A stretch of DNA of 64,000 nt from Craterostigma plantagineum (Eukaryota; Streptophyta; Magnoliopsida; Lamiales; Linderniaceae): NCBI GenBank assembly GCA_027422505.1, contig JAPQWV010000498.1, positions 1 through 64,000 on the forward strand, read 5' to 3'. Made by a program: the position numbers and the translations under genes. The notes below the pieces were generated by a model. It did not search any database. It saw only the letters and a list, made by a program, of their open reading frames with translations, and was not told the origin of the DNA. Of the stretch, positions 32,319-42,220 are shown piece by piece (positions within the stretch are counted from its first letter, which is position 1; the number at the start of each line of letters is the position of its first letter).

Positions 32319-35300
32319 ATGGAGATTCCAAACCGTGATACGATCTACCCAATCTCCAAGTGGATCGAGCCGCTGAAGAACAACTACCAGTTGGACACAA
32401 CGGCTTTCAGATGCTCAGACATGGTGATCATAGCCATTCTGAAGAACCATTTTCTGCTCCCCGCCTTCACACTTACGGCGAGCGTCCCCCAAGTTTACCT
32501 GCAACAATTCTGGGGACTCATGGACCAAGTTCCAGACATCGATGAAATTATCTTCCAAAGTCAAATTGAGAATACTTCGGTAGTTCTGAACAAAGATCTT
32601 CTGAGAACGGTCCTCCAACTGCCAACATTTGATGAGCTTGATCCACTTCCCACCTCTCAAGAGATCCTGACTGGAATGCTGGAACTAGGCTGCTCCCCAC
32701 CTCTCACCCAAGTATCAGCATTCTCCTTCAACAAAATACCCGCTCCGTGGAACGCCCTATTTATGCTGATCAACAAGTGCTTATCACCGAAGCACACTGG
32801 GTACGATCGTTGCAATCTCAGCATCCTCACCATCTTTTATGGGGTCATCTTCGGGAAACGCTACGACTATGCTGCCCTATTCATGCAAGAAATTGTGGAC
32901 CAGATCCATACCAGGGATCACATCAAGACGTCCAAGCGAAAGGGCCTTCCATATCTCAGATGGTTCCAAGTATTGATTTATCACTACATGGAAATCCACC
33001 CAGAGATCACTCGTCGTCCAGCGTCAGAATCCCTGGGAGTTCCCACGTTCAACTATCTGAAGAAATCCAAGGAAGGATCGACAGCCCAAGGCATGACTAT
33101 TCCACGACACCTCCTGGACCTTGCCGATCCCACGGATCCAGAGGTGATCAAGTACAGGCAGTCGCAGAATCTTCCTGCCCCTACGATACGGTCAAACCCC
33201 ACCGTATCCAACCCCGGGGCTAGCTCGAGTGTGAGACAGGGTCCTGAGAGACAACGCGAAGTGCGTACAAAGAGAAAACATGACCGACGACCACCCCCTC
33301 CGGTGTCCGTCAGCTTCGCACCTCCCATTCTCACTACATCTTCCAGAACCGAACCCATAGGAACAGGAGCTGATTTAATCAGCTCCCGAGTAGAAGTCGC
33401 CGCATCTGGTTCAACGGCGCATGCACAACCCAGCCCTTCCCATTCATCAACCTCCCAACAGGTTGATGTCTCAATAACTCACGGGGAACCATCTCAGCCA
33501 TCCTTGTCTCGCTCGGAGGCAAGTGATGTACATATAAGCGACCCCCAGCCCCACGTCGTTGCCCCTTCTTCCACCACATCGAGTCTAGTGTCCACTTTCC
33601 CAAATTTTTTCGATTTTGCTAGGACACAAACACCTTTCTCGACTTTTCTTAGTGATCAGTCCAGAACGTCTGTAGAGACATCATCTATTGATGATACTCG
33701 ACGATCGGACGGAAGTCCTGACACGGGCAACATCACTGCCCCCGTGAGTTCAGGCCATCTCGATGAGCTTGTCTTATCGACGATGCAAACGGTGAGCCTC
33801 GGTGGCCCCGGTCCCTCAAGTCCCACGCGCTCTTTAGTGCGTGTGGGCCGCGACTCAGGAATCTTTTCTGATGTCGTGACAACAGAACGCCTTCGTGGCT
33901 CTGTTGAGTTATCACCCTTCATCACCCGCGCCGACCTCGACCAACACCTCGAACGGAGCCTCGCAACCGTACGCGAAGAAATGAAACAAATGGAGGCCTC
34001 CATCATGCTAAGAGTCGACGCACTGGCATCCTCCCAATCCCACCACCCATCCACATCCGCCAGCACACCTACACCTACACCTACACCTACCCCTATTCCC
34101 ACACCCACCACTAAGGAGCTTCGCCAACAACTACTCGATCGCCTCCTTAGCGAGGTCGACAGCCTCGATGATGAGGATAAGGAGCTCCTTCACCGCCTCC
34201 AAATACCATACCATTGCCACTACGACCCGCCCACACACAAGCGACGACATGACGACCCTGATGGCGACGGTCGTCCTGAGGGGGAGGAAAAGCGACAGCG
34301 GGTCGAGGCAATAAACCAACCAGAGTCCTCCACCTCAAACCAACCAGAGCCATCCACCTCAAACCAACCAGAGCCCACAAACCCCCAACCTACTACCTCT
34401 TTCCATCTACCAAAAGACCTACACCCACTACCGTCCGACTTCAGACTACCGTCCGACTTCAGACCAGACCCACCCCCACAGGAAATTGATGAGCCACTAC
34501 CTCCAGTCGTAGACATGATCATCCCTGATCCTCTGGTTGAGCTCAACGAGTTTGTCGATCAGGGATGGGGATCTCAAAGGCACAGCGATCATCCCGCAGG
34601 AGATGACCTTCAAGAGCGACTGGACAATGTCAGTGGATTAATCTGGGCGGCGGTTGAAGCAAGCCTCAGAATGGCGCCAGACGAGATCAGAAATGGAGAA
34701 GACTACGAAGAAACGCCATGTGATTATGCAATCCCATGGGACAAGATAACAACTCCATTTCAAGAGGAACTTCGAGATAGAATCTGGCGAGAACGGGATC
34801 AAATTCGTCCATATAATGAAATGGAGCTGAGAGGCCTTTCACATATTGGAGGATCCACAAAACTGGCCTACCATTTCTTATACAAATGGACGACAAAAGG
34901 AGGCTCGAGGATCACAGATGCAGACAAGAAGAGAATGAGGGCGAAGGCACCGATCAAGGAGATCTTGGATGTAACCGTCCAGGAAATGGGAAGAAGCCTA
35001 AAATACCCAGTCTACAAAGTGCGACGACTGGACGGCTCTGAAGACATGATCACTGAAGGAAATCTTCAGTACATTGATCCCAGCGAAGTATACAAGCTAT
35101 CAAGACTCTACAGGAAATTCATCCTACGAGAATTTCGATACAAGCTGGGATATGAAGCCATCAAAAGACACATGCTAAGGGACATTACCTTCTACACAGG
35201 CCATGACTTTCAGATGGCCATTGAGAATAACTCTAAGAAGGTAAACCTCACGAGACCAAATTTCACCGGCATGGAGGAGGAACTCAAATCATACCCAAAT

Positions 35301-35639
35301 GGCTTCATCTTCAAAGAACCTGAACTCTCCGTAGTCTACAGCAAGAATGGACTAAAGAGAGTCATGTTTCTCTCAGAAGTCGAGAAGTACTGCGACGGCA
35401 CTCTCAGGATCATTATCGAGAAACTGAGAAGTAAAGTTAGAAGATATTCTGATTCTTCAAAAGGTGACCTTGCAAGCTTAGGCCTCGAGCAGTTCCGAGA
35501 TGAAATCGTCAGCCTAAGCAATATTGCTATTGAAGAAATTCAGAATAGATTATGTCTTCGCCGAAGCATCAGACAATTCGAGTACGTTCTCAATCTGAGG
35601 AAGTCCTTCTACAGAACAGAAGACCGCGCTACTACGTAA
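32319..35639 (+). CDS. Copia third ORF, 1,106 aa, function unknown
   Basis: Intact ORF between pol and the right LTR, in the position of the so-called env-like gene of Sireviruses. I see no signal peptide, transmembrane segment or envelope signature, so an envelope role is unsupported. Residues 1-270 form a folded-looking domain (FLLPAFTLTASVPQVYLQQF, PWNALFMLINKCLSPKHTGYD, ILTIFYGVIFGKRYDYAALF) of a type I recall from hypothetical proteins linked to asterid copia elements. Residues 270-750 are low-complexity: Ser/Pro/Thr-rich, a (TP)n run and NQPEPS repeats. Residues 750-1106 are a second ordered, charged domain (YHFLYKWTTKGGSRIT, VYKLSRLYRKFILREFRYKL). Its ATG follows a splice-acceptor-like sequence. 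It may be a nuclear or particle accessory protein, but I cannot assign a function. Confidence 0.78.
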   Translation: MEIPNRDTIYPISKWIEPLKNNYQLDTTAFRCSDMVIIAILKNHFLLPAFTLTASVPQVYLQQFWGLMDQVPDIDEIIFQSQIENTSVVLNKDLLRTVLQLPTFDELDPLPTSQEILTGMLELGCSPPLTQVSAFSFNKIPAPWNALFMLINKCLSPKHTGYDRCNLSILTIFYGVIFGKRYDYAALFMQEIVDQIHTRDHIKTSKRKGLPYLRWFQVLIYHYMEIHPEITRRPASESLGVPTFNYLKKSKEGSTAQGMTIPRHLLDLADPTDPEVIKYRQSQNLPAPTIRSNPTVSNPGASSSVRQGPERQREVRTKRKHDRRPPPPVSVSFAPPILTTSSRTEPIGTGADLISSRVEVAASGSTAHAQPSPSHSSTSQQVDVSITHGEPSQPSLSRSEASDVHISDPQPHVVAPSSTTSSLVSTFPNFFDFARTQTPFSTFLSDQSRTSVETSSIDDTRRSDGSPDTGNITAPVSSGHLDELVLSTMQTVSLGGPGPSSPTRSLVRVGRDSGIFSDVVTTERLRGSVELSPFITRADLDQHLERSLATVREEMKQMEASIMLRVDALASSQSHHPSTSASTPTPTPTPTPIPTPTTKELRQQLLDRLLSEVDSLDDEDKELLHRLQIPYHCHYDPPTHKRRHDDPDGDGRPEGEEKRQRVEAINQPESSTSNQPEPSTSNQPEPTNPQPTTSFHLPKDLHPLPSDFRLPSDFRPDPPPQEIDEPLPPVVDMIIPDPLVELNEFVDQGWGSQRHSDHPAGDDLQERLDNVSGLIWAAVEASLRMAPDEIRNGEDYEETPCDYAIPWDKITTPFQEELRDRIWRERDQIRPYNEMELRGLSHIGGSTKLAYHFLYKWTTKGGSRITDADKKRMRAKAPIKEILDVTVQEMGRSLKYPVYKVRRLDGSEDMITEGNLQYIDPSEVYKLSRLYRKFILREFRYKLGYEAIKRHMLRDITFYTGHDFQMAIENNSKKVNLTRPNFTGMEEELKSYPNGFIFKEPELSVVYSKNGLKRVMFLSEVEKYCDGTLRIIIEKLRSKVRRYSDSSKGDLASLGLEQFRDEIVSLSNIAIEEIQNRLCLRRSIRQFEYVLNLRKSFYRTEDRATT

Positions 35640-35648
35640 AATGAACAC

Positions 35649-35660
35649 AAAGGGGGAGAT
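35649..35660 (+). other. Copia polypurine tract
   Basis: AAAGGGGGAGAT directly before the right LTR. Confidence 0.9.
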
Positions 35661-36003
35661 TGTTAGAGATTAATTTAATTGTGTTCATTTAATTAATAGT
35701 CTATGTTCTGTAATTTAATTACGCCCTAGGACTTAATTGTAAATATACCTAACTTGTGGGTATATTAGTAATATAGGGCCCAAAAGCCCATTAGGGCATT
35801 GTATAAATACCCTAAACACATTAGTGTTTAGGGTTGCTGAATCATATTTGAGTTGACGACTTTTCTGAAGAACTCGCGCGCTCTCTCGTTCCAACTCTAC
35901 AATTCGTCTACGGTATTACTTCGTTTATTGCTTCCGTAAATCATCGTATCAGGTAATACTAATCCAGTGATTCAGTACAAGGTTGGATAAAATCGGCCTA
36001 ACA
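35661..36003 (+). repeat. Copia right LTR
   Basis: 343 bases, apparently identical to the left LTR, with TATA box 35802-35809 and the CCCTAAACAC/GTGTTTAGGG palindrome directly after it. Confidence 0.96.
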
Positions 36004-36008
36004 TACCT
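36004..36008. repeat. Right target-site duplication of the copia element (TACCT)
   Basis: Matches 12205-12209. Confidence 0.95.
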
Positions 36009-36640
36009 TAATGAGGATAATATCTTTTGCCTTTTGTGATGGAGTCTATTAATTATGATGTAATTAACTCAATCTTACTACAGATTGCATGCATCCATTA
36101 TATGTAATTAACTCAATCTTATTATTGTACTCACCGAACAATGGATATTAGCAATTATTAGGGTTTTACATGGAAATATTTGGTGGCCCGTGCAAGCAAA
36201 TATTTACTACATGGGAAAGGAAAAAAGGATAAAAGGAAAAACGAGAAAATGCCAATCTCCGATTTTATTGAGCTAATAGGCTTTGTCATCAGATGGGCCA
36301 TCAATGTAATTGGCCCAATTAATTAGTTTTGCATCAGACGATAAATAAAACCGTACGTTTCTCTTTTAATTTTTTCTTTTTTAAGTCGGGTGTAGCGTAG
36401 CTTGCGAAACATTGATGGTGCAGTTTTCTTTTTTTTTTTTTTTTTTTCTAATGCAAGAAAATAATGGGAAAAATAACATCTCTGCTCTGAGCATGGAGAT
36501 TTTCCTTCAATAAAAATGAAGTCACTTCATCACAACACCGCAATGTAACAGCGTTACAGCTAACTACATCTCTGAACAATAACATTAAACTTTCAGCACT
36601 TGTCAGATAATATATAAATATCTACACTGACTAATTTATT
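36009..36640. other. Native intergenic DNA displaced by the copia insertion
   Basis: Originally continuous with the upstream region of the peptide gene at 11759-12034. It holds a repeated TGTAATTAACTCAATCTTA (near 36058 and 36101), a T-run near 36430, and the 3' flank of the next minus-strand gene. No exon seen. Confidence 0.5.
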
Positions 36641-36943
36641 TCAGACCACTAAAGTAGTATTCGTCTCAAAGGTCCTTAAAGGAACAGCAAACCTAGCCGA
36701 GAAAGAACGAGAGAGATCATCTCCGTCCTCCCACATGGAACCTTGATCGAAATTCTTGGAGTAAGAACTTGGATCGTAAGTGAAGTTCGTCGCTGAGTTT
36801 GAGCAAGACTTGAACATCCTCTTCTTCTCCTTCTTCATCTTCCTCCACATCAATCTCCAAATGGGAGCTCTATTCGATCTATCTATTACAAGAACATCGT
36901 AGCCTCTGCGTAAATTGCAGCCCCGAGTTTCGCCACGAACCAT
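36641..36943 (-). CDS. Small conserved plant protein of unknown function (100 aa)
   Basis: Single-exon gene of 100 codons on the minus strand. It starts MVRGETRGCNLRRGYDVLV, continues SNRAPIWRLMWRKMKKEKKR and ends with ARFAVPLRTFETN. I recall this layout from short plant proteins with no assigned function: a basic start, the APIWRLMWRK block, then a YDPSSYSKNFDQGS-like stretch and an SRSFSARFAVP end. It has no signal peptide or membrane segment and is strongly basic in the middle, so it is probably intracellular. A TATA box stands 88 bases upstream of the ATG. The similarity is from memory, but the compact ORF, promoter and composition support a real gene. Confidence 0.72.
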   Translation of the reverse strand: MVRGETRGCNLRRGYDVLVIDRSNRAPIWRLMWRKMKKEKKRMFKSCSNSATNFTYDPSSYSKNFDQGSMWEDGDDLSRSFSARFAVPLRTFETNTTLVV

Positions 36944-37030
36944 TTTCCTGAATGTAATTGAAACAAAGATTGGAACTTTGGTGTTTGTTTGATTTAGTTG
37001 GTGCCTTGGGAAAGTGGTAATAAGTGTGTG

Positions 37031-37038
37031 TATTTATA
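37031..37038 (-). promoter_or_regulatory. TATA box of the 100-aa protein gene
   Basis: TATAAATA on the minus strand, 88 bases upstream of the ATG at 36943. Confidence 0.7.
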
Positions 37039-37670
37039 GCTGAAGAAAGCGATGGGGCACTTTTCTTTATCCATCCGACTCCTCTAACATGTGCTTGGTA
37101 ACATGGTCCACGATGGATTGTCGTGGATTTTGACTTTTTATCCAACTTTTGACCATACGAATAGAAGACGAAATCTGAGATCAGATCCACCATTTTCGTA
37201 CAAAAGATAACTGGGATTGTGTTTATTGTTGATGATGCCCACTAAAAAGGGGTATCAGCATGACGAGGATGATGCAAGAAAAGCAACAAAAGCTAGGCTC
37301 CATTGCATATTCAGATGATTCAATGTCTTCACTTTAGCTTTTGCTTCTTATTACCCTTATCCGATCCTTCAAAAGATAAGCGATAAGCAAAGCAAAGCGA
37401 GCATCTTTAAACCTTTTTACCTTTCTCTTTTTCCTCTTTTTCGGTCCTAAATGCTTCATGTTGAGCTCAGAGGAAATGCCTTCACAGTTCAATCAACATT
37501 CAAACAGGCCAGTTCCAAGAAAGCTAATTCCAAGATTAACTTCGTAGCGATTAGAAAAGCCACGATTTTTCAAGCACACTACGATTTTCCATGGATAATA
37601 CGCATACAAAGGACACAACAAAGAAACGGATATTAAACAGAGATTACATTTTGCTGATAAATTACGATGC
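37039..37670. other. Intergenic region, no gene seen
   Basis: Upstream region of the 100-aa gene and 3' flank of the isochorismatase-fold gene. A 61-codon frame at 37451-37636 has no recognisable features and is treated as chance. Confidence 0.5.
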
Positions 37671-38774
37671 CTAATCTCTGCGCCATTCTTCTAGAGTAGG
37701 AGTCTCCACTCCAACGTTCTTCATATCGAAGAGATTTGCTGAAAAGATAGAACAAGAAAGAACGTTTAACTTTGCGGGCTTCGAACATCAACTCGCGAAA
37801 AAAGATCTTAACGAATCGAATCGCTTAAATACCTACCGATATGTATATCAGGCGTCGCAGCAGCAGTTGCATCGACTATAACAGTAACTTTACGGTAATC
37901 AAGCGCCACTGCATCAAACACGGTCTGTCTAATACAGTTCGGAGTTTGAACGCCTAGATTGAATTAAAACCCATGTTAGAATCTATACATAGAGAAAAGG
38001 GTTGAAAGTTTTTTCGAGCAGCAACTAAGTACCAGTGATTATCAAGCTATCAATGCCAGCGCCACGAAGATAAGAGTTGAGGTGAGTGTTGAAGAAAGCA
38101 CTAAACCTCGTCTTTACCAGCTTGTAATCTTCGCCTTTGATCATCAGCCCATCGACTAATTCAGAGCCTTCGCCGCCCTTAGAAGTTGGTTTAGGCTGAT
38201 TGGGAGAATATAAGTGTCGACGAAATAGCTCGACGTCTCTGCCTAAAGGGTCGTGCTCACGAACAACCTATGGAAATTAGAAACTGCTGTGTAAGAACTA
38301 AGAACACAATTCATCTTTCTGCGATGAGCTACTTCAGTTGTGAGATAGACATTTGAGGTGAATCAGATCACAAACATCAAACACAATTAGTTGAAAATAA
38401 GGCATCGTACTCAAGAAATTTTACCCCCTTTTGAAGATTAATCATATGAGTCTCAATTAAGATAAGGAAAAGACAGAATCTTAGGTTTCAATGAACAGAA
38501 AATGGTACCCAAATAATGGGTATACGACGAATTCGTGCGACGTCGACAGCTTCAATAACGTTAGGCACAATTGCTTCTCCCCCTTTTACATGCATAGGAC
38601 CACCTGGTCGGATAAAATCCTTCTGCAAAAACAATAAAAATTAAGAAAAAAAAAATTAAGAAGAGCGAGCATTTAAAGAAGTACTGAAATGGAGCAACAA
38701 TTCGAATAGAACAGTGCCTGCATGTCAATCACGAGAAGGGCCGTGTTTTTCCACTTGGACTCGTTTGCTGACAT
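37671..38774 (-). CDS. Isochorismatase/nicotinamidase-fold hydrolase (At3g16190-like)
   Basis: Five exons on the minus strand: 38774-38718, 38622-38509, 38267-38033, 37953-37837 and 37738-37671, giving 196 residues, the usual length of this small family. It starts MSANESKWKNTALLVIDMQ. Conserved elements: the Asp of LLVIDMQ, KGGEAIVPNVIEAVDVAR, VREHDPLGRDVELFRRHLYS, the Lys of KTRFSAFF, and the nucleophile Cys in VQTPNCIRQTVFDAVALDY. It ends NLFDMKNVGVETPTLEEW. The Asp-Lys-Cys triad is complete. Relatives hydrolyse nicotinamide, isochorismate or related amides, but the Arabidopsis relative is described as inactive on nicotinamide, so the substrate is open. Intron 1 has a GC donor (CAG|GCACTG); the other introns are GT-AG. 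No transit peptide; probably cytosolic. Confidence 0.9.
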
Positions 38775-39562
38775 TGTTGTCTTGCCAAGAACAGCAACTA
38801 AGTGTGCTTCGTCGATTGTCTGATATTGCTTAAACGACTGCGATTGGAATAAGTAATAGGTTTGAGCTTCACTACCTCGAGAAAAAGCAGTAGTTGCAGG
38901 TCAATCACTAGCAAAGAATTGCAGATGGTAAACCTCTTTGATTCATGGACTGTAGCAGGGAATCGTTTCCTGATGTTTCGGTACATATTTCCGATTTCAC
39001 ATTATATATATTATTCGCCGTATTCAGATAAGCTTGAAATGATGGGCTTATATTTCATGTGGGCCTTCGAAATAGTTTCTTATATCGGTTTAATAATGGC
39101 TTCGACAGATGGCCCAGCATTTGCTGGGAATATATTCGATATAATTAAAGGAGTAGATTCCTCATATATGAATGTGAACGAAATAAAAGATTTAAAAAAT
39201 TTATCCAACAAAACCTCTTAGATTAATTATGAAAGCTTATCACTCTAGGTCTAGAATTCCAAAACCAATATAGGCTGTATAGATAGATGCACACGCGGAT
39301 CTATCATTTGTCATTGTCATTGTCTTAATATTTTACTATGGAAAATAATAAAATATGAAAAATGTCCATTTGAAAAGCTAAACAAGAGGAGTCATCTTTA
39401 TGTAAACCCCTTTCCTCTCGAGTGGAATCACAGTGGACTATTTTCGGGAAAAAGTTGATAAAAGGTAACGAATAAATAATTAACGAAACGATAAGGCGTT
39501 TCGTTATTATTAATAATATGATGTAGCGTGACGTCGGGCTTACGAAACGAAACACATTGATC
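38775..39562. other. Intergenic region upstream of the isochorismatase-fold gene
   Basis: GGGCC and GGCCC elements near 39060 and 39110 could serve the minus-strand promoter. A 119-codon plus-strand frame (38862-39221) has no protein-like features and is treated as chance. Confidence 0.45.
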
Positions 39563-40318
39563 CACGGTGATACGAACAGCACACGGTGATGTGGGTATCA
39601 CCGGAATGTGGATCAAGGTGATATGTCATCAGCGTGTTTGTTTTAAGGTGATATTTCATTTTGCAGATCAATGTGATATTGAAGTATTCTGTTTGTTTAA
39701 TCACTGTGATGTGTAGGGTGACGTTGTATAAATGTCATATTTGACCCTATACATATGACTTAAATAATGTGTTAAATTTTTTTAAGGTGATATTTTATGT
39801 GATAATTATTAATATGTTAAAATATACATCTAATTTATAAGTATTATTTATATTTATACTTTTTTTAAATATACTTTTAAATAACTGAAATATTTTTAAG
39901 ATATCATTATGTTAATCATGTAATTATATTTATAATGGCATATAAAGTAATAATGTTAAAATATGAAGGGTATTCTCGTCCATTAAAAAGTTAAATAGAT
40001 CACCTCATCACCGTAATATGATCACCTAGGTTTTTTCGGGTGATCTGAAATATGAAATATTACCCCATTTTCATCACCTAAGTTATCCATCATTCCGGCG
40101 ATGGCTCCAAAGGAACGCCATTGTTGGCGTTCCACTGGAGGTATGGCATTTTGGGTTCTCCAAGTCCAATCCAACGCCAAACACCATGCCAAACTGAGCG
40201 GAGTCCACGGTGTCCCGCCATCCATAGCGGTGCATCAGTTAGACTAAACAAACACAGTGATAGTGGTAAACGAGAGGACCACGGTAATGTTTTGGAAGAT
40301 CACCCCAAAACAAACACC
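39563..40318. mobile_element. Second, rearranged copy of the 10810-11479 MITE
   Basis: Similar to the first MITE across most of its length (CACGGTGATGTGGGTATCAC on the left, ACGGTAATGTTTTGGAAGAT on the right). The outer GGGGGTGTTTG terminus is missing on the left and the right end stops at AAACAAACACC, so no target duplication can be defined. About 130 bases with no match in the first copy interrupt it at roughly 40104-40232. Confidence 0.78.
40112..40133. repeat. Perfect 9-bp hairpin inside the extra segment of the second MITE
   Basis: GGAACGCCA-TTGT-TGGCGTTCC. The segment also contains a further AACGCC (near 40172), so it looks like a fragment of another small element. Confidence 0.8.
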
Positions 40319-40565
40319 GGTCAAAGTTGAAACAAACAACAATTTTACAAATGATTAGCTAGTTTGACCGTTAATTAATGTTAAATTGAAATACAATAGC
40401 GAGTTCATCAATCTTTCTACAAATAGGGACGTTGAATAGCATCATAAGCAGTCAAGCCTTAGTAGTAAATTATATAAGAATGACTGCTTCTGATGTTACA
40501 CGTAAGTCTGAAAAATACATGTAAAAAGCAAACTTGGGTTATGAATAATGATGATAATACACTGA
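40319..40565. other. 3' flank of the bHLH gene, no gene seen
   Basis: AT-rich DNA, probably containing the polyadenylation region of the minus-strand bHLH gene. Confidence 0.5.
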
Positions 40566-42220
40566 CTAATGGTAATTTGGAGTCCAATAATCTATAGCAG
40601 TTCCATCGATGCCAACGTTTTGAATGCACGAAACTGGAACTAAACGAAGTCCCCTACTTCTCAAGTCTCCATGACTTCCAACTCCCTAAATACAAGAAAA
40701 ATAAAAAACCGAAATTTTATTAATGAGCATATATGTGCACTGCATACACGCGTTTCTGTGTGAATTGTAAAATTAACTTACAGAACGCTGGCGATGGCTT
40801 GTATTTGCTGTTGCTGATGATGAAACATTGCGCATATAAGGGTTGCTCAGTGCCTGCGTTTTATTAATCCCAAGTGCAGCATATTATGGTATTATAACTT
40901 TTAGTTCTTTGATATAGTTTTGGTGTTCCATTCTTCGTGTAAGAAATCAAGAATGAAAGTGAAGGTCCTCGAATATATTATTACCTCAATTTGACTACGA
41001 AGGAATCTACTGCAAGCAATGGCTTCAGACAAGACAGAAGCCGTATCGGTCTGCAAAAGAGAAACAACATTTCATACCTTATTACATTACATTCACCCCT
41101 TAACGTTAGAAGACAAGCAAAGAAGAAGATGGAGCAATATATGTACCTTTCCGAAAGGAGAAACAAGCTGGTGAAGTGCAGTGATTCTATCTCCCAACTT
41201 CTCCTTTCTCACCTGCATCGAAATATTTTAAATAAATGTGACCTATGGTAGAATTTTACAATTCTGTGAAGCGTGATAATAGAGAAAGATAGCAGACACA
41301 CCTTCAAGGATGGTTTTGATGCTGAAGAGCGTTGTTGAACTTGAAACCGAGCTTTCTTACATACCCCACCAAGATTACTACTCGAGCTGTTACACTTTAA
41401 AAAACAATAATAGCAAATTATGTTAAAGAAAAACTTAATAAGTTTATTCCAGAAAGTAACTAAAGAAGTTATATTAAAAAACCCTACAAGACTACACGTT
41501 TGGAAAAAAAAATGTACATGATTGAATATTATTCCATTTCGGCATGCCAAGAATTCTCAAATGGTCACGAGCCACACGAAATCACGACGTTTTTGTTTCC
41601 TTTTCCTTTATTCGTAGTATCCAAGTAGCGAGACTCCTTTTTTCCATTTTTAATTCTTTTCAAGCCTTTATTGCAAGCATTTTTCACGAGTTTTGACTTA
41701 CTTCAGATGATTGATCTTGATTGTGCTGATGCTGATTCTGATTCTGATTCTTATTCCCTTCCACGAAATTCAAGAAACCATTGCTGTGGTTGCTAGCATC
41801 ATAAAGGTGACCCTGAACTGCTTGGCTTGCTGTAAGAGAACTACAAGGACTATACACTGAAACTTGTTCTTCCCAGCAGTGCTTTTGTTGCTGCAAATTA
41901 CCATCATGGCCGTCATATCTTTCATCACCCCTGATATATTATACATAAGTACGACGTCATTTTTACTCATATATATGTGTGGAGAATCAGAAAAGCGAGA
42001 GATCAGAGGCTTACAGTAGAAGTTGGCTAAAAGACCTAACAGCAGGAAAATCTCGGTCAAGACTATGATTATCAGATGATGAAGCAGAAGAAGTAACGGT
42101 ATAATCTGAATCTCCATACACAAAGCTCTGAGGACTGTTGTTTATAGAAGAAAGCTGTTGAAGATGATGCTGAGAAGATTGCGGATGCATGCTCCACCAA
42201 TTAGGGTTTCCAGCCATCAT
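40566..42220 (-). CDS. Atypical bHLH transcription factor (bHLH110/112-type)
   Basis: Seven exons on the minus strand, all GT-AG and in phase: 42220-42015, 41930-41702, 41394-41302, 41212-41147, 41050-40985, 40853-40782 and 40685-40566; 283 residues. The N-terminal half is Ser/Gln/Asn-rich with NQNQNQHQH repeats, as in activation regions. The bHLH-like domain spans residues 176-220 over exons 4 and 5: VRKEKLGDRITALHQLVSPF, then TDTASVLSEAIACSRFLRSQ. The helix-loop-helix is clear, but the basic part lacks the His-Glu-Arg set for E-box binding, as in the plant bHLH110/112/123 group. Members of that group act in stress, flowering or root development. Ends DYWTPNYH. Predicted to be nuclear; exact orthologue not assigned. 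Confidence 0.87.

Larger units (their letters stand above)
12210..36003 (+). mobile_element. Sirevirus-like Ty1/copia LTR retrotransposon, interrupted by a gypsy element
   Basis: Complete element bounded by 343-bp LTRs (TGTTAG ... CTAACA) and a 5-bp duplication. Order inside: tRNA-iMet primer site, 1.4-kb leader, gag with zinc knuckle and coiled coils, protease, integrase, reverse transcriptase, RNase H, a non-coding stretch with several polypurine motifs, a 1,106-codon third ORF, polypurine tract and right LTR. Protease-integrase-RT order marks copia. Coiled-coil gag, repeated polypurine motifs and an extra 3' ORF are Sirevirus traits. Removing the nested 10.3-kb gypsy element leaves about 13.5 kb. 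The copy is defective: gag is split by the insertion and pol has an in-frame stop. Confidence 0.93.

Noticed and set aside
32319..35639. Calling copia ORF3 an envelope gene
   Set aside because: No signal peptide, membrane segment or envelope motif is visible; position alone is not enough.
38862..39221. 119-codon plus-strand frame as a gene
   Set aside because: No recognisable domain, codon pattern or promoter; it lies in the upstream region of a minus-strand gene.
40022..40225. Minus-strand 67-codon frame in the second MITE
   Set aside because: Spans MITE sequence and its extra segment; no protein-like similarity.
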